In this document: positions 19,594 to 27,101 of the stretch, one piece after another
Layout of the letters: every line of letters begins with the position of its first letter
Numbering within the stretch: position 1 is the first letter of the stretch
Assembly (NCBI RefSeq): GCF_900116385.1
Contig: NZ_FPCI01000001.1
Coordinates: 124,001 to 188,000, forward strand
DNA from: Pseudoxanthomonas sp. YR558
Lineage (GTDB): Bacteria; Pseudomonadota; Gammaproteobacteria; Xanthomonadales; Xanthomonadaceae
DNA length: 64,000 nucleotides
Reading direction: 5' to 3'
Notes under the pieces: model-generated
Told to the model about the DNA's origin: nothing
Seen by the model: the letters and a program-made list of their open reading frames with translations, nothing else
The model's database searches: none
Program-made: the position numbers and the translations under genes

Positions 19594-20601
19594 TCAGGTC
19601 AGCAGCTGCGAGGCGTCCAGCAGGATCACCGCGCGCTCGTTGAGGCGCGCCACGCCGCGGAACAGCGGGTTGGCGATGCGGCCCACGCGGGCGTTGTCCG
19701 GGGATTCGATCTGGTGGTCGCTGAGGTTGGCCACGTCCTCCACCGCGCTGACACGCAGGCCGAGGATCTCGCCATGTTCCTCGAGCACCACGATGCGGGT
19801 GGTCGCGTCGGGTTCGATCGCGCGGCGGCCGAGGTACAGGCCGAGGTCGATCACCGGCACCACCTGGCCGCGCAGGTTCATCACGCCGAGCATGTGCGGT
19901 GCGGCGCCGCGCAGCGGCAACAGGATGGCCGGCAGCACGACTTCCTGCACCTTGAGCAGCTCCAGCGCGTAGTGCTGCTGGTCGCAGCGCAGGCGCAGCC
20001 AGCGCGTCTTGCGTTCGGTCGCCCGGCGGCGTTGGCCGGTGTCGACCGGCGTCTGCAGGTACGGGTGGGTGGGGAGCGGCGGCAAGGCGCGTTGTATCGC
20101 AGGTGCGGCGGGCGCGACGGGTGCCGACGGCGGCTCCGCGACGGGCGCAGGCGAGGGGACGCGGGCCGTGGGCGCGGCCCCCCCGTGCAACTCATCGAGC
20201 AGGGCTTCGAACTCGTCGTCGGAAATCGCCTCGCTCGCCGGTGCGCGCGAAGGCGCGATGGCCAGCGCAGGGGCCGGCGTTTGCACGGGCGTCGCAGCGG
20301 GTGCGGCCGGCGCCTGCGGGACGCCATCGCCATGCAACTGGTCGAGCAGGGCTTCGAATTCGTCGTCGGTGATCAGGTCGGCTTCGGCGCCGGCGCGCAC
20401 GGGCGCGACCGCCAGGACCGGTGCCGAGGGTGCGGCGGGAACGTCAGGCGCGATGACCGGCGCCTCGACCACCTCCGCCTCGGCCACGGGCGCGGGTTCG
20501 ACGACCACGGCGGGCGGCGCTTCCGCCACCGGTGCCGGCGCAATGCCGACATCGCCGAGCAAGTCCTGCAGGTAATCGTCGAGGACGGCGGGCGTCGTCA
20601 T
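19594..20601 (-). CDS. parP: ParP-like chemotaxis protein: CheW-like domain with long acidic/Pro-rich N-terminus
   Basis: 335 residues. The C-terminal part (about 195-335) is a CheW-like fold (LLKVQEVVLPAI, HMLGVMNLRGQVVPVIDLGL). The N-terminal 190 residues are Ala/Pro/Val-rich and hold two copies of a motif DDEFEALLDxLHG (about 77-91 and 126-140). The same motif occurs once in CheA-2. The gene follows the ParA-type ATPase gene with a four-base overlap. In Vibrio and Pseudomonas this pair is ParC/ParP, which recruits chemotaxis arrays to the cell pole, ParP binding CheA through a CheW-like AIF domain. The ParP assignment rests on gene order and architecture. It could also act as the CheW coupling protein, since no stand-alone cheW is present. 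Confidence 0.82.
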   Translation of the reverse strand: MTTPAVLDDYLQDLLGDVGIAPAPVAEAPPAVVVEPAPVAEAEVVEAPVIAPDVPAAPSAPVLAVAPVRAGAEADLITDDEFEALLDQLHGDGVPQAPAAPAATPVQTPAPALAIAPSRAPASEAISDDEFEALLDELHGGAAPTARVPSPAPVAEPPSAPVAPAAPAIQRALPPLPTHPYLQTPVDTGQRRRATERKTRWLRLRCDQQHYALELLKVQEVVLPAILLPLRGAAPHMLGVMNLRGQVVPVIDLGLYLGRRAIEPDATTRIVVLEEHGEILGLRVSAVEDVANLSDHQIESPDNARVGRIANPLFRGVARLNERAVILLDASQLLT

Positions 20602-21380
20602 GCGGCCTGCTCCGTGGCGCGCGCCTCAGTCAGCAGCAGCCAGTCCAGCGCGCGACGGTAGGCGGACAGGCCGCGGCCGGGATACTGCGCGGCCGGCGCG
20701 GAATGCGTCAGCGCTTCGACACTGCAGATGCGGGTGTCGTTGGGAATGGCGTCGTTCCAGACCGACTCGCCGTAGGTTTCCTGCATGGCCTTCAGCGTGT
20801 CGGCGCCGGTGCGCGTGCGCTTGTCGTGCAGCGTGGGCAGGATCGATACCGGCAGTGCGCGTCGGCGCGAGCGTTCGATCATCTCGCTGGTGCGGCACAT
20901 GCCCTTCAGGCCGTGCAGTGCCAGCGGTTCGGTCTGGGTCGGAATGATGACGTGGTCGGCTGCGGCCAGCGCGTTGACCATCAGCAGGCCGAGCGTGGGC
21001 GGGCAGTCGAACAGCACGTAGTCGTACGCGGCGCCGCCGCGCGACAGCGCGTTCGACAGCGCCAGGCCCAGGCCGGGCTGGGTGGCGCTGCGGCGCTCCA
21101 GCGTGGCCAGCGGCGTTTGCGCGGCGACGAAGGCGAGGTTCTCGATCTCGGTGGCGCGCGCCAGGCGCGCCAGCTCGGGGGGATTCTCGTCGAACAGGTC
21201 CAGCACGCCGGCCGGCTGCGGATCGGCAGGCACGCCGAACGCGCGCGTCAGCGATGCATGAGGATCCAGGTCCACCAGCAGCACGCGATAGCCGCGCATC
21301 GCCAGCCCGCGCCCGAGGGCGAGGGTGGTGGTCGTCTTGCCAACACCGCCTTTCTGGTTGGCGATCGCCCACACGCGCAT
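20598..21380 (-). CDS. parC: ParA-family ATPase ParC, polar localisation of chemotaxis arrays
   Basis: About 260 residues. It begins MRVWAIANQKGGVGKTT, the deviant Walker A (KGGVGKT) of ParA/MinD ATPases, with Walker A' at LLVDLDPHAS and Walker B at VLFDCPPTLG. Position after motD and before a CheW-like protein matches parC of polar flagellates, which sets a polar gradient or focus for ParP/CheA. I chose ATG 21380 because AAGGAG lies 7 bases upstream and TGATG overlaps the motD stop. GTG 21383 is only 4 bases from that site. It is unlikely to be a chromosome-partition ParA, as no parB is present. Confidence 0.88.
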   Translation of the reverse strand: MRVWAIANQKGGVGKTTTTLALGRGLAMRGYRVLLVDLDPHASLTRAFGVPADPQPAGVLDLFDENPPELARLARATEIENLAFVAAQTPLATLERRSATQPGLGLALSNALSRGGAAYDYVLFDCPPTLGLLMVNALAAADHVIIPTQTEPLALHGLKGMCRTSEMIERSRRRALPVSILPTLHDKRTRTGADTLKAMQETYGESVWNDAIPNDTRICSVEALTHSAPAAQYPGRGLSAYRRALDWLLLTEARATEQAA

Positions 21381-22342
21381 CACTGGACTCCTTCATGGAC
21401 CTGGGGCGCCGGCGGCGCTCCGGGCATGGGCGTCGCGGCGTGCGTCGGCAACGGCGGCAGCGAGATCACTGACGGCGGGGCGACGGCTTCCTGCTGGGCA
21501 TGCAATTCCGGTGCCGGAGCGCCGGGGCTCGCCAGGATGATCAGCAATACGCGGCGGTTGGCGTTGCGGCCCTCGATCGTCGCGTTGTCGGCGATGGGGC
21601 GGAACTCGCCGTAGCCGATCATCGCCAGCCGCTCCGGCGGGATTCCGTCGCGGACGAACAGGTGCACCACGCTGGCCGCGCGCGAGGACGACAGTTCCCA
21701 GTTGGAGGGGAATTGCGAGGTCCGGATCGGCCGGTCGTCGGTGTAGCCCTCCACGCGGACCGAGTTCGGCACATCGGCCAGCACCGCGCCCAGCTTGCCG
21801 ACGGTCTCCTGCGCCTGCGGGTCGAGCGTCGCGGAGCCGGTGGCGAACAGGATGTCGCTGTTGATCTGCACTTCCAGCCACAGGGAGGAGCGCTTGATGG
21901 TGACCAGCTTCTCGTCGATCAGCGGCGCCAGCGCGCGCTCGAGGTCGTCGGCGATGCGCTTCAGCTCGCCCTGAGCGCTCTGCAGGCCCTTGGCGTCCAG
22001 CGACAGGTTCATCTGCGAGGCCATCGCCGCCAGCAGGGTGACGTTGGGCGACGGCGAAGGGGCCGACGGACCTTGCTTGGCACCGGACTTGATCGGCGAA
22101 GGACGGTCGAAGTCGGCGCCCTGCAACTGGTGGTTGCCCACCTGCACCGGGTTGATCGTGCGCGGGGCGCCGCCGAAGGCAGCGGTCAGCGCGTCGGCCA
22201 TCACCCGGTACTTGCCTTCGTTGATCGTGGAGATGGCGTACATCACCACGAAGAAGGCGAGCAGCAGGGTCATGAGGTCGGCGTAGGGGATCGCCCAGGC
22301 CTCATGATTGGCGTGTTCCTCGTGCTTGTGCCGGCGTGCCAT
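21380..22342 (-). CDS. motD: Flagellar stator protein MotD (MotB family)
   Basis: 320 residues. The N-terminal cytoplasmic basic tail and single TM helix (about 17-36) contain YADLMTLLLAFFVVMYA, in which the Asp is the proton-conducting residue. A plug/linker follows, then the OmpA-like peptidoglycan-binding domain (about 165-285; VEGYTDDRPI, NWELSSSRAASVV, IGYGEFRPIADN). A Pro-rich tail of about 40 residues follows. With MotC it forms the second stator type (MotCD) of pseudomonads and xanthomonads, linked to swarming and to c-di-GMP control. It lies 12 bases after motC. Confidence 0.94.
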   Translation of the reverse strand: MARRHKHEEHANHEAWAIPYADLMTLLLAFFVVMYAISTINEGKYRVMADALTAAFGGAPRTINPVQVGNHQLQGADFDRPSPIKSGAKQGPSAPSPSPNVTLLAAMASQMNLSLDAKGLQSAQGELKRIADDLERALAPLIDEKLVTIKRSSLWLEVQINSDILFATGSATLDPQAQETVGKLGAVLADVPNSVRVEGYTDDRPIRTSQFPSNWELSSSRAASVVHLFVRDGIPPERLAMIGYGEFRPIADNATIEGRNANRRVLLIILASPGAPAPELHAQQEAVAPPSVISLPPLPTHAATPMPGAPPAPQVHEGVQ

Positions 22343-22354
22343 GGTCGCGCCGGC

Positions 22355-23095
22355 TCAGTGCAGGAAGCCGGCCAGCTTGGCCTCGATGTTGCGCGGGTTC
22401 TCGCCCTGCGCGATGGCGATCAGGCCTTCGATGATCATTTCCTGCTCGCGGCTGCGCCCGCCGATGACACTCTTGAGCTTGCTCGCGATGGGCAGGAAGA
22501 ACAGGTTGGCCGAGGCGATGCCGTAGATCGTCGCGGTGAACGCGGCGGCGATGCCGTGGCCCAGCTTGCTGGGGTCGGCGAGGTTCTTCATCACGGCGAT
22601 GAGGCCGAACACGGCGCCGATGATGCCCAGCGTGGGCGCGTAGATGCCCATGGCTTCGAACACCTTCGCGGCGGCGAGGTCCTGGTGCTCCTGGCCGTTG
22701 AGGTCGATCTCCATCATGTGCCGGATCGACTCCGGCTCCACGCCGTCCACCAGCATCTGCAGGCCCTTCTTCAGGAAGGGATCGTCCTGCTGGTTGACCA
22801 GCGGCTCCAGGCCCAGCAGCCCCTGCTTGCGGGCGATGTTGCTCCAGTCGACGATCTCGGCGATCAGCGCCTCACCGTCGTTGCCCGGCGGGCGGATCAC
22901 CCAGCGCACGATGGCGACAGCGCGCTTGAACACCGGCGGCGGCGTGTGCACCAGGATCGCGGCGAGGGTGCCGAGGATCACGATGACGAACGCGGCCGAC
23001 GACCACAGCGACGATAGGCCCGCACCCTTCAGGATGCTGCCACCGACCAGCGCGACCAGCGCGAGCAGGAGTCCGATGAGGCTGAAGATGTCCAT
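22355..23095 (-). CDS. motC: Flagellar stator protein MotC (MotA family)
   Basis: 246 residues with four membrane helices (about 4-22, 33-50, 150-170, 182-200) and a large cytoplasmic loop between helices 2 and 3. The MotA signatures are present: VEPESIRHMMEIDL in the loop, and the proline-containing ends of TM3 and TM4 (APTLGIIGAVFGLI, ANLFFLPIASKLK). It forms the ion-conducting stator with MotD. The start ATG 23095 fits the conserved MDxxSLIGLLLALVAL beginning. The -10 box of a sigma28 promoter ends only 8 bases before this ATG, so a FliA transcript would be nearly leaderless. Confidence 0.95.
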   Translation of the reverse strand: MDIFSLIGLLLALVALVGGSILKGAGLSSLWSSAAFVIVILGTLAAILVHTPPPVFKRAVAIVRWVIRPPGNDGEALIAEIVDWSNIARKQGLLGLEPLVNQQDDPFLKKGLQMLVDGVEPESIRHMMEIDLNGQEHQDLAAAKVFEAMGIYAPTLGIIGAVFGLIAVMKNLADPSKLGHGIAAAFTATIYGIASANLFFLPIASKLKSVIGGRSREQEMIIEGLIAIAQGENPRNIEAKLAGFLH

Positions 23096-23103
23096 GTAAC
23101 GAT

Positions 23104-23130
23104 CTATCGGCCCAATTCAGGTGGACTTGA
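23104..23130 (-). promoter_or_regulatory. motC: Sigma28 (FliA) promoter immediately before motC
   Basis: On the minus strand TCAAGTCC, 11 bases, GCCGATAG. The box ends 8 bases before the ATG and no ribosome site is seen between them, pointing to a leaderless or near-leaderless mRNA if used. Confidence 0.65.
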
Positions 23131-23141
23131 GCTGGCGCGGG

Positions 23142-23283
23142 GGTGGGAGCGATGCAAGTCGCGACCGGGGTCACACCCGAATCTCTCTTGTGGGAGCGAC
23201 GTAAGTCGCGAGCTCTTTCCTTCAGACATCGAGATTCGCCCGCACCGCGCCTGGCGGTCATCGCGACTTACGTCGCTCCCACA
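23142..23283. repeat. REP-type palindromic repeats between cheA-2 and motC
   Basis: Three related 21-24 base units: 23142-23166 (tgggagcgatgcaagtcgcga core), 23189-23211 (tgtgggagcgacgtaagtcg core) and, in the opposite direction, 23261-23283. The last two are an exact inverted pair 49 bases apart, a REPIN-like arrangement. The same core with GTAG instead of GTGG is found at 50033-50160. These fit the RAYT-mobilised REP families of xanthomonads; no transposase gene is nearby. Confidence 0.85.
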
Positions 23284-23296
23284 ACAGCCTGCCGCG

Positions 23297-25042
23297 CTAT
23301 GCCGTCGCGCGCAGGCCGTCCACGTCCAGGATCAGGGCCATGCGGCCGTCGCCGATCAGGGTGGCGCCGGCGTAGCCGGGCAGGCCGCGCACGGCGCGCG
23401 GCAGCGGCTTGATGACCACTTCCTCGCGGCCGCGCACCTGGTCGACGACCAGGCCGAAGCGCTGGTCGCCCATCTGCAACACCACGATGGTGAGCAGCGG
23501 TGCGGCGGTGGGTTCCACCTGCAGCCAGTCGCGCAGGTCGACCAGCGGCAGTGTGTGCGATTGGCGATCGAGCACGGCACGACCGTCGAACCAGCGCAGG
23601 CTGGCGGCGGGCGCGTGCAGCACTTCCATGACGCGTGCCAGCGGCAGGGCGTAGACCGGCTCGCCGGCCTGCACCAGCAGCGTGGGCAGGATCGCCAGCG
23701 TCAACGGCACGCGGATGACGAAGCGACTGCCGCGGCCCACGTCGGAATGGATGGTGATCTGGCCGCTGAGTTCGCGGATGCGCGACTGCACCACGTCCAT
23801 GCCCACGCCGCGGCCGGAAATGTCGGTGACCTCGGCCTTGGTCGAGAAGCCGGGCAGGAAGATCAGCTGGAGGCATTCGTCGTGCGACAGGCGCGCGGCG
23901 GCCTCGGGATCGATCAGCCCCTTCTCCAGCGCCTTGACGCGCAGGCGTTCGGGATCGATGCCGGCGCCGTCGTCGCGGATCTCGATGGTGACGAAATCGC
24001 CTTCCTGCTGCGCCGACAGGCGCACGTGGCCCTGGCGCGGCTTGCCGCTGGCATCGCGCAGCGACGGCACTTCGATGCCGTGGTCGATGGCGTTGCGCAC
24101 CAGGTGCACCAGCGGATCGGCCAAGGCTTCGACCAGGTTGCGATCGAGTTCGGTGTCGGCGCCGACCAGTTCCAGGTCGACTTCCTTCTGCAGTTGGCGG
24201 GCGACGTCGCGCGCCACCTTGGGGAAGCGCGAGAACACCTTGCCGACCGGCTGCATGCGCGTGCGCATCACCGCGTTCTGCAGGCGCGCCGTGGCGATAT
24301 CGAGGCTGCTGACCGCGCGGTCGAGTTCCTCATCGCGGATGCGGGCGCGCAGGGTCTTCAGACGATTGCGTGAGAGCACCAGTTCGCCGACCAGGTTGAC
24401 GATGGCGTCCAGCCGCTTGGTGTCCACGCGGATAGTCTGTTCCGCTTCGCCGCCGGCCTTCGCCGCCGGCTTGGCGGCCGGTGCGGGCTTGGGCGCGGCC
24501 GGTGCGGGGCGCGGTGTCGGTGTAGGCGCTGCGGCGGCGACCTGGGTGGGCGCGGCATCGCCGTGCAACTGGTCGAGCAACGCTTCGAATTCGTCGTCGC
24601 TGATCAGATCGCCAGCGGCCGGCGCGGTCGACATCGCGGCGGCAGCGGCGGGCGCCGGTGCGCTGCCGTGCACGTCGAACTGGTCGATCAACGCCTGCGG
24701 CGCGTGCGGCGGTTCTTCGCCGGCGCCGATTGCGTCCAGCATCTGCTGCAGATAATCCAGCGACTGCTGCGCGGCGTCGAAATGATGCGGCTCCAGCGCG
24801 GCCTGGCCCGCGCGGACCAGGCCGAGGGTTTCTTCCGCCGCGTGGCAGAGGTTGACCATGGCCTGGATGCCGAGGAAGCCGGCGCCGCCCTTGAGCGTGT
24901 GGAAGCCGCGGAACACGGCATTCAATTGTTCGCTGTCGGACGGGTCCTGTTCCAGGGTGACCAGCTGTTCGCCCAGGCGATCGAGGATTTCCTGCGCTTC
25001 GATCAGGAAGTCGGCGGCGATTTCGGGCGTGACGGCGGACAT
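23297..25042 (-). CDS. cheA: Chemotaxis histidine kinase CheA (flagellar-locus system)
   Basis: 581 residues. Hpt domain with His48 in FHTLKGGAGF; a linker (about 105-205) that is Ala/Pro-rich and holds the motif DDEFEALLDQLHG (145-161); P3 (TKRLDAIVNLVGELVLSR); P4 with VHLVRNAIDHG, RDDGAGID, FLPGFSTK and GRGVGMDVV; and a C-terminal CheW-like P5. All kinase motifs are intact. The linker has no recognisable CheY-binding P2 fold. In Vibrio the corresponding linker contains the LID region that binds ParC/ParP, and the motif shared with ParP here may play that part. Gene order cheY-cheZ-cheA-motCD-parC-parP matches Pseudomonas cluster I, except that cheB is missing between cheA and motC. Confidence 0.96.
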   Translation of the reverse strand: MSAVTPEIAADFLIEAQEILDRLGEQLVTLEQDPSDSEQLNAVFRGFHTLKGGAGFLGIQAMVNLCHAAEETLGLVRAGQAALEPHHFDAAQQSLDYLQQMLDAIGAGEEPPHAPQALIDQFDVHGSAPAPAAAAAMSTAPAAGDLISDDEFEALLDQLHGDAAPTQVAAAAPTPTPRPAPAAPKPAPAAKPAAKAGGEAEQTIRVDTKRLDAIVNLVGELVLSRNRLKTLRARIRDEELDRAVSSLDIATARLQNAVMRTRMQPVGKVFSRFPKVARDVARQLQKEVDLELVGADTELDRNLVEALADPLVHLVRNAIDHGIEVPSLRDASGKPRQGHVRLSAQQEGDFVTIEIRDDGAGIDPERLRVKALEKGLIDPEAAARLSHDECLQLIFLPGFSTKAEVTDISGRGVGMDVVQSRIRELSGQITIHSDVGRGSRFVIRVPLTLAILPTLLVQAGEPVYALPLARVMEVLHAPAASLRWFDGRAVLDRQSHTLPLVDLRDWLQVEPTAAPLLTIVVLQMGDQRFGLVVDQVRGREEVVIKPLPRAVRGLPGYAGATLIGDGRMALILDVDGLRATA

Positions 25043-25069
25043 GGACGGGCGGTTACCGGAAGCGGTCGA

Positions 25070-25204
25070 TCAGCGGGCGGGGTGGACCAGGCGAGGCGAC
25101 GCGGCGCGGCGCGCGGTCAGGCGCCGGGCGATCACGTCGCAGGCCAGCAGCAGCCCGACGAACAGCAGGAGGAGCGGATGACGATGGACGGAACGGTGGC
25201 GCAT
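25070..25204 (-). CDS. Possible small lipoprotein or membrane peptide between cheZ and cheA
   Basis: A 44-codon frame starting at ATG 25204 with a good ribosome site (GGAG, 7 bases upstream) and ending TGA 25070. The product begins with a basic stretch MRHRSVHRHP, then a hydrophobic run LLLLFVGLLLAC that resembles a lipobox, followed by a basic tail. It occupies most of the 197-base gap between cheZ and cheA-2 on the same strand. I do not recognise a family. The signals are good, but length and GC-rich background leave real doubt. Confidence 0.4.
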   Translation of the reverse strand: MRHRSVHRHPLLLLFVGLLLACDVIARRLTARRAASPRLVHPAR

Positions 25205-25239
25205 GGCAGGTCTCCGGTTCCGCAGCGCCCGACGGTGGG

Positions 25240-25851
25240 CTACAGGCCCAGGCCGGAGAGCAGGTCGTCGGCGTCGTCCTGCGAGAACGCGTTGCGGTCA
25301 AGACCAGCAACGGCCGGACCGGCGAGTTCTGAAGTCTCTTTCTTCTCCGGCGGCGGCAGGCCGAGTGCACCGAAGCCCTCGTGCACCCGGCGGACGATGC
25401 CGGCGACACGGCGGATGATCTGGCCGGTGAGGTCCTGGTAGCTCTGCGCGAGCGCCATTTCCGACAGGCCCTTGCCGATGCTGTCCACCAGCGCAGCCTG
25501 TTCGGCCGACAAGGCGGTGCCCTTCAGCTGGGTGGCGTAGCCGCGGCACTGTTCGGCCAGGTCCAGCGTCTTGTGGCTGGCCTGTTCGGTCATCTCGACC
25601 ACGTGGTCCAGGCGCGAGCAGGCGTCGTCCAGCTCACCGGCGTCGGTCGGGGGCAGTTCGCCCAGGGTCTGCGCCAGTTCGCGGGCGAGGCGACCCAAGC
25701 CCTGCATCATCGGCTGCGTACGCCAGGCGGCGATGGTGTCCAGTTCGCGGCGCCAGCCGGCTTCGTCGCCCTGTTCGAGGGCATCGAGCGCGTGCTGCAG
25801 CCGTTCCACCAGCGCGGCGCGCGCACCAGTGACGTCGGCGACGGCATTCAT
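25240..25851 (-). CDS. cheZ: CheY-P phosphatase CheZ
   Basis: 203 residues, all helical. The active-site helix carries SYQDLTGQIIRR, whose Asp/Gln pair (DLTGQ) supplies the phosphatase Gln. The acidic linker and C-terminal peptide SQDDADDLLSGLGL are the usual CheY-binding tail. It is translationally coupled to cheY (TGATG overlap at 25851). Presence of CheZ fits a polar-flagellum, Pseudomonas-like system in which CheY-P lifetime is set by dephosphorylation. Confidence 0.95.
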   Translation of the reverse strand: MNAVADVTGARAALVERLQHALDALEQGDEAGWRRELDTIAAWRTQPMMQGLGRLARELAQTLGELPPTDAGELDDACSRLDHVVEMTEQASHKTLDLAEQCRGYATQLKGTALSAEQAALVDSIGKGLSEMALAQSYQDLTGQIIRRVAGIVRRVHEGFGALGLPPPEKKETSELAGPAVAGLDRNAFSQDDADDLLSGLGL

Positions 25852-26249
25852 CAGGCGGCCGCTCCCAGGCGTTCGAAGATCTTGCCGAGCTTCTCTTCCA
25901 GCGTCTGCGCGGTGAACGGTTTGATGATGTAGCCATTCACGCCGTTCTGCGCGGCTTCGATGATCTGCTCGCGCTTGGCTTCGGCGGTGACCATCAGCAC
26001 GGGCAGCGTCTTGAAGCGATCGTCGGCGCGGATCGCCTTCAGCAGCTCGATGCCGGTCATGCCGGGCATGTTCCAGTCGGTGACCACGAATTCGAAGCTG
26101 CCCTGCGACAGCGCGGTCAGCGCGCTGTTGCCGTCTTCGGCCTCGGCCGTGTTGGTATAGCCGAGGTCGTTGAGCAGGTTCTTGATGATGCGGCGCATGG
26201 TGGAGAAGTCGTCCACGATCAGGATGCGCATGTTCTTGTTGGCGGTCAC
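25851..26249 (-). CDS. cheY: Chemotaxis response regulator CheY (flagellar switch)
   Basis: 132-residue single receiver: [12 protein letters not shown], phosphoacceptor Asp in [12 protein letters not shown] (close to E. coli CheY, VISDWNMPNMDG), Thr in MVTAEAK and Lys in IIKPFTA. It should bind FliM (EIDALL motif at 48358-49395) to change rotation. It follows fliA with a 99-base gap that holds a sigma28-like promoter, and it overlaps cheZ by one base. Confidence 0.97.
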   Translation of the reverse strand: MTANKNMRILIVDDFSTMRRIIKNLLNDLGYTNTAEAEDGNSALTALSQGSFEFVVTDWNMPGMTGIELLKAIRADDRFKTLPVLMVTAEAKREQIIEAAQNGVNGYIIKPFTAQTLEEKLGKIFERLGAAA

Positions 26250-26324
26250 ATCGAACTCCAGTAAAGCGTGCCCGGTCAGGGGCGAGGGCAGGGCAGGGGC
26301 TGCACGCGGCGGCCTACCGGAGCT

Positions 26325-26351
26325 TTATCGGCAGGCCGCGGGGATTCTTCA
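26325..26351 (-). promoter_or_regulatory. Sigma28 (FliA) promoter of cheY-cheZ-cheA
   Basis: On the minus strand TGAAGAAT, 11 bases, GCCGATAA (perfect -10 core). The -35 box contains the stop codon of fliA itself, so FliA would activate the genes directly downstream of its own gene. The leader is about 70 bases. Confidence 0.75.
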
Positions 26352-27101
26352 GTCGTCGGTTTCCAGGCCGGCGTCGGCCTTCTCGAAGACCTGCAGGCGG
26401 CCGCGCAGGCGGACCATGGCCTGGCCGTGGATTTGGCAGACCCGCGACTCGCTGACGCCGAGCACCGCGCCGATTTCCTTCAGGTTGAGTTCCTTCTCGT
26501 AGTACATCGAGAGGACGAGCTGTTCGCGCTCCGGCAGGTGGCCGATGGCCTTGACCAACTGCTGGCGGAATTCGCTGCGCTCCAGGTTCTGCTGCGGCGA
26601 CGGGCCGCCGGTACGCGCGGTGTTCGGCTCGCCGTGGTCGTCGATATGCGATTCCAGGCTCAGCACCTGGCCGCGCGCGGCGTCTTCCATCAGGCGCAGG
26701 TATTCCGGCAGCGGCATCTCCATCGCCGAGGCGACTTCGGTGGCGATGGCGGCGCGTCCGGTGCGCTGTTCGATCTCGCGCACGGTAGCGGCGGCCTGGC
26801 GCGCACGGCGATGCACCGAGCGAGGCACCCAATCGCCACGGCGGATCTCGTCGATCATCGAGCCGCGGATGCGGATCGAGGCATAGGTTTCGAACGATGC
26901 GCCCTGTTCGGCGTCGTAGCTGCGCGAGGCTTCGATCAGGCCGATCATGCCGGCCTGGATCAGGTCGTCGATCTCCACGCTGGCCGGCAGGCGTGCCGCC
27001 AGGTGATGGGCGATGCGGCGCACGAGGTCGGCATGCTGGGTGACGCAGTCGGTGGCGGCACTGCGCTGGACGGCGCGGTACTGGGCGGCGGCGGTGTTCA
27101 T
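26349..27101 (-). CDS. fliA: RNA polymerase sigma-28 factor FliA
   Basis: 250 residues. Region 2 carries the DDLIQAGMIGLIEA and FETYASIRIRGSMIDEIRRGDWVPRSVHR signatures of the FliA/WhiG group (quoted in part from about residues 44-98). Region 3 is at about 105-165, and region 4 ends with a helix-turn-helix (LKEIGAVLGVSESRVCQIH). It directs transcription of late flagellar and chemotaxis genes and is normally held by FlgM, which is not in this window. It overlaps fleN by four bases (ATGA). Seven matching promoters are visible within the window. Confidence 0.97.
   Translation of the reverse strand: MNTAAAQYRAVQRSAATDCVTQHADLVRRIAHHLAARLPASVEIDDLIQAGMIGLIEASRSYDAEQGASFETYASIRIRGSMIDEIRRGDWVPRSVHRRARQAAATVREIEQRTGRAAIATEVASAMEMPLPEYLRLMEDAARGQVLSLESHIDDHGEPNTARTGGPSPQQNLERSEFRQQLVKAIGHLPEREQLVLSMYYEKELNLKEIGAVLGVSESRVCQIHGQAMVRLRGRLQVFEKADAGLETDD

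Noticed and set aside
20598..21380. ParA homologue as a chromosome or plasmid partition gene
   Set aside because: No parB or parS-like repeats nearby; gene order with motD and a CheW-like gene points to ParC.
23142..23283. Repeated 21-24 base units as a possible CRISPR array
   Set aside because: Only three units, irregular spacing, one inverted and palindromic; fits REP elements.
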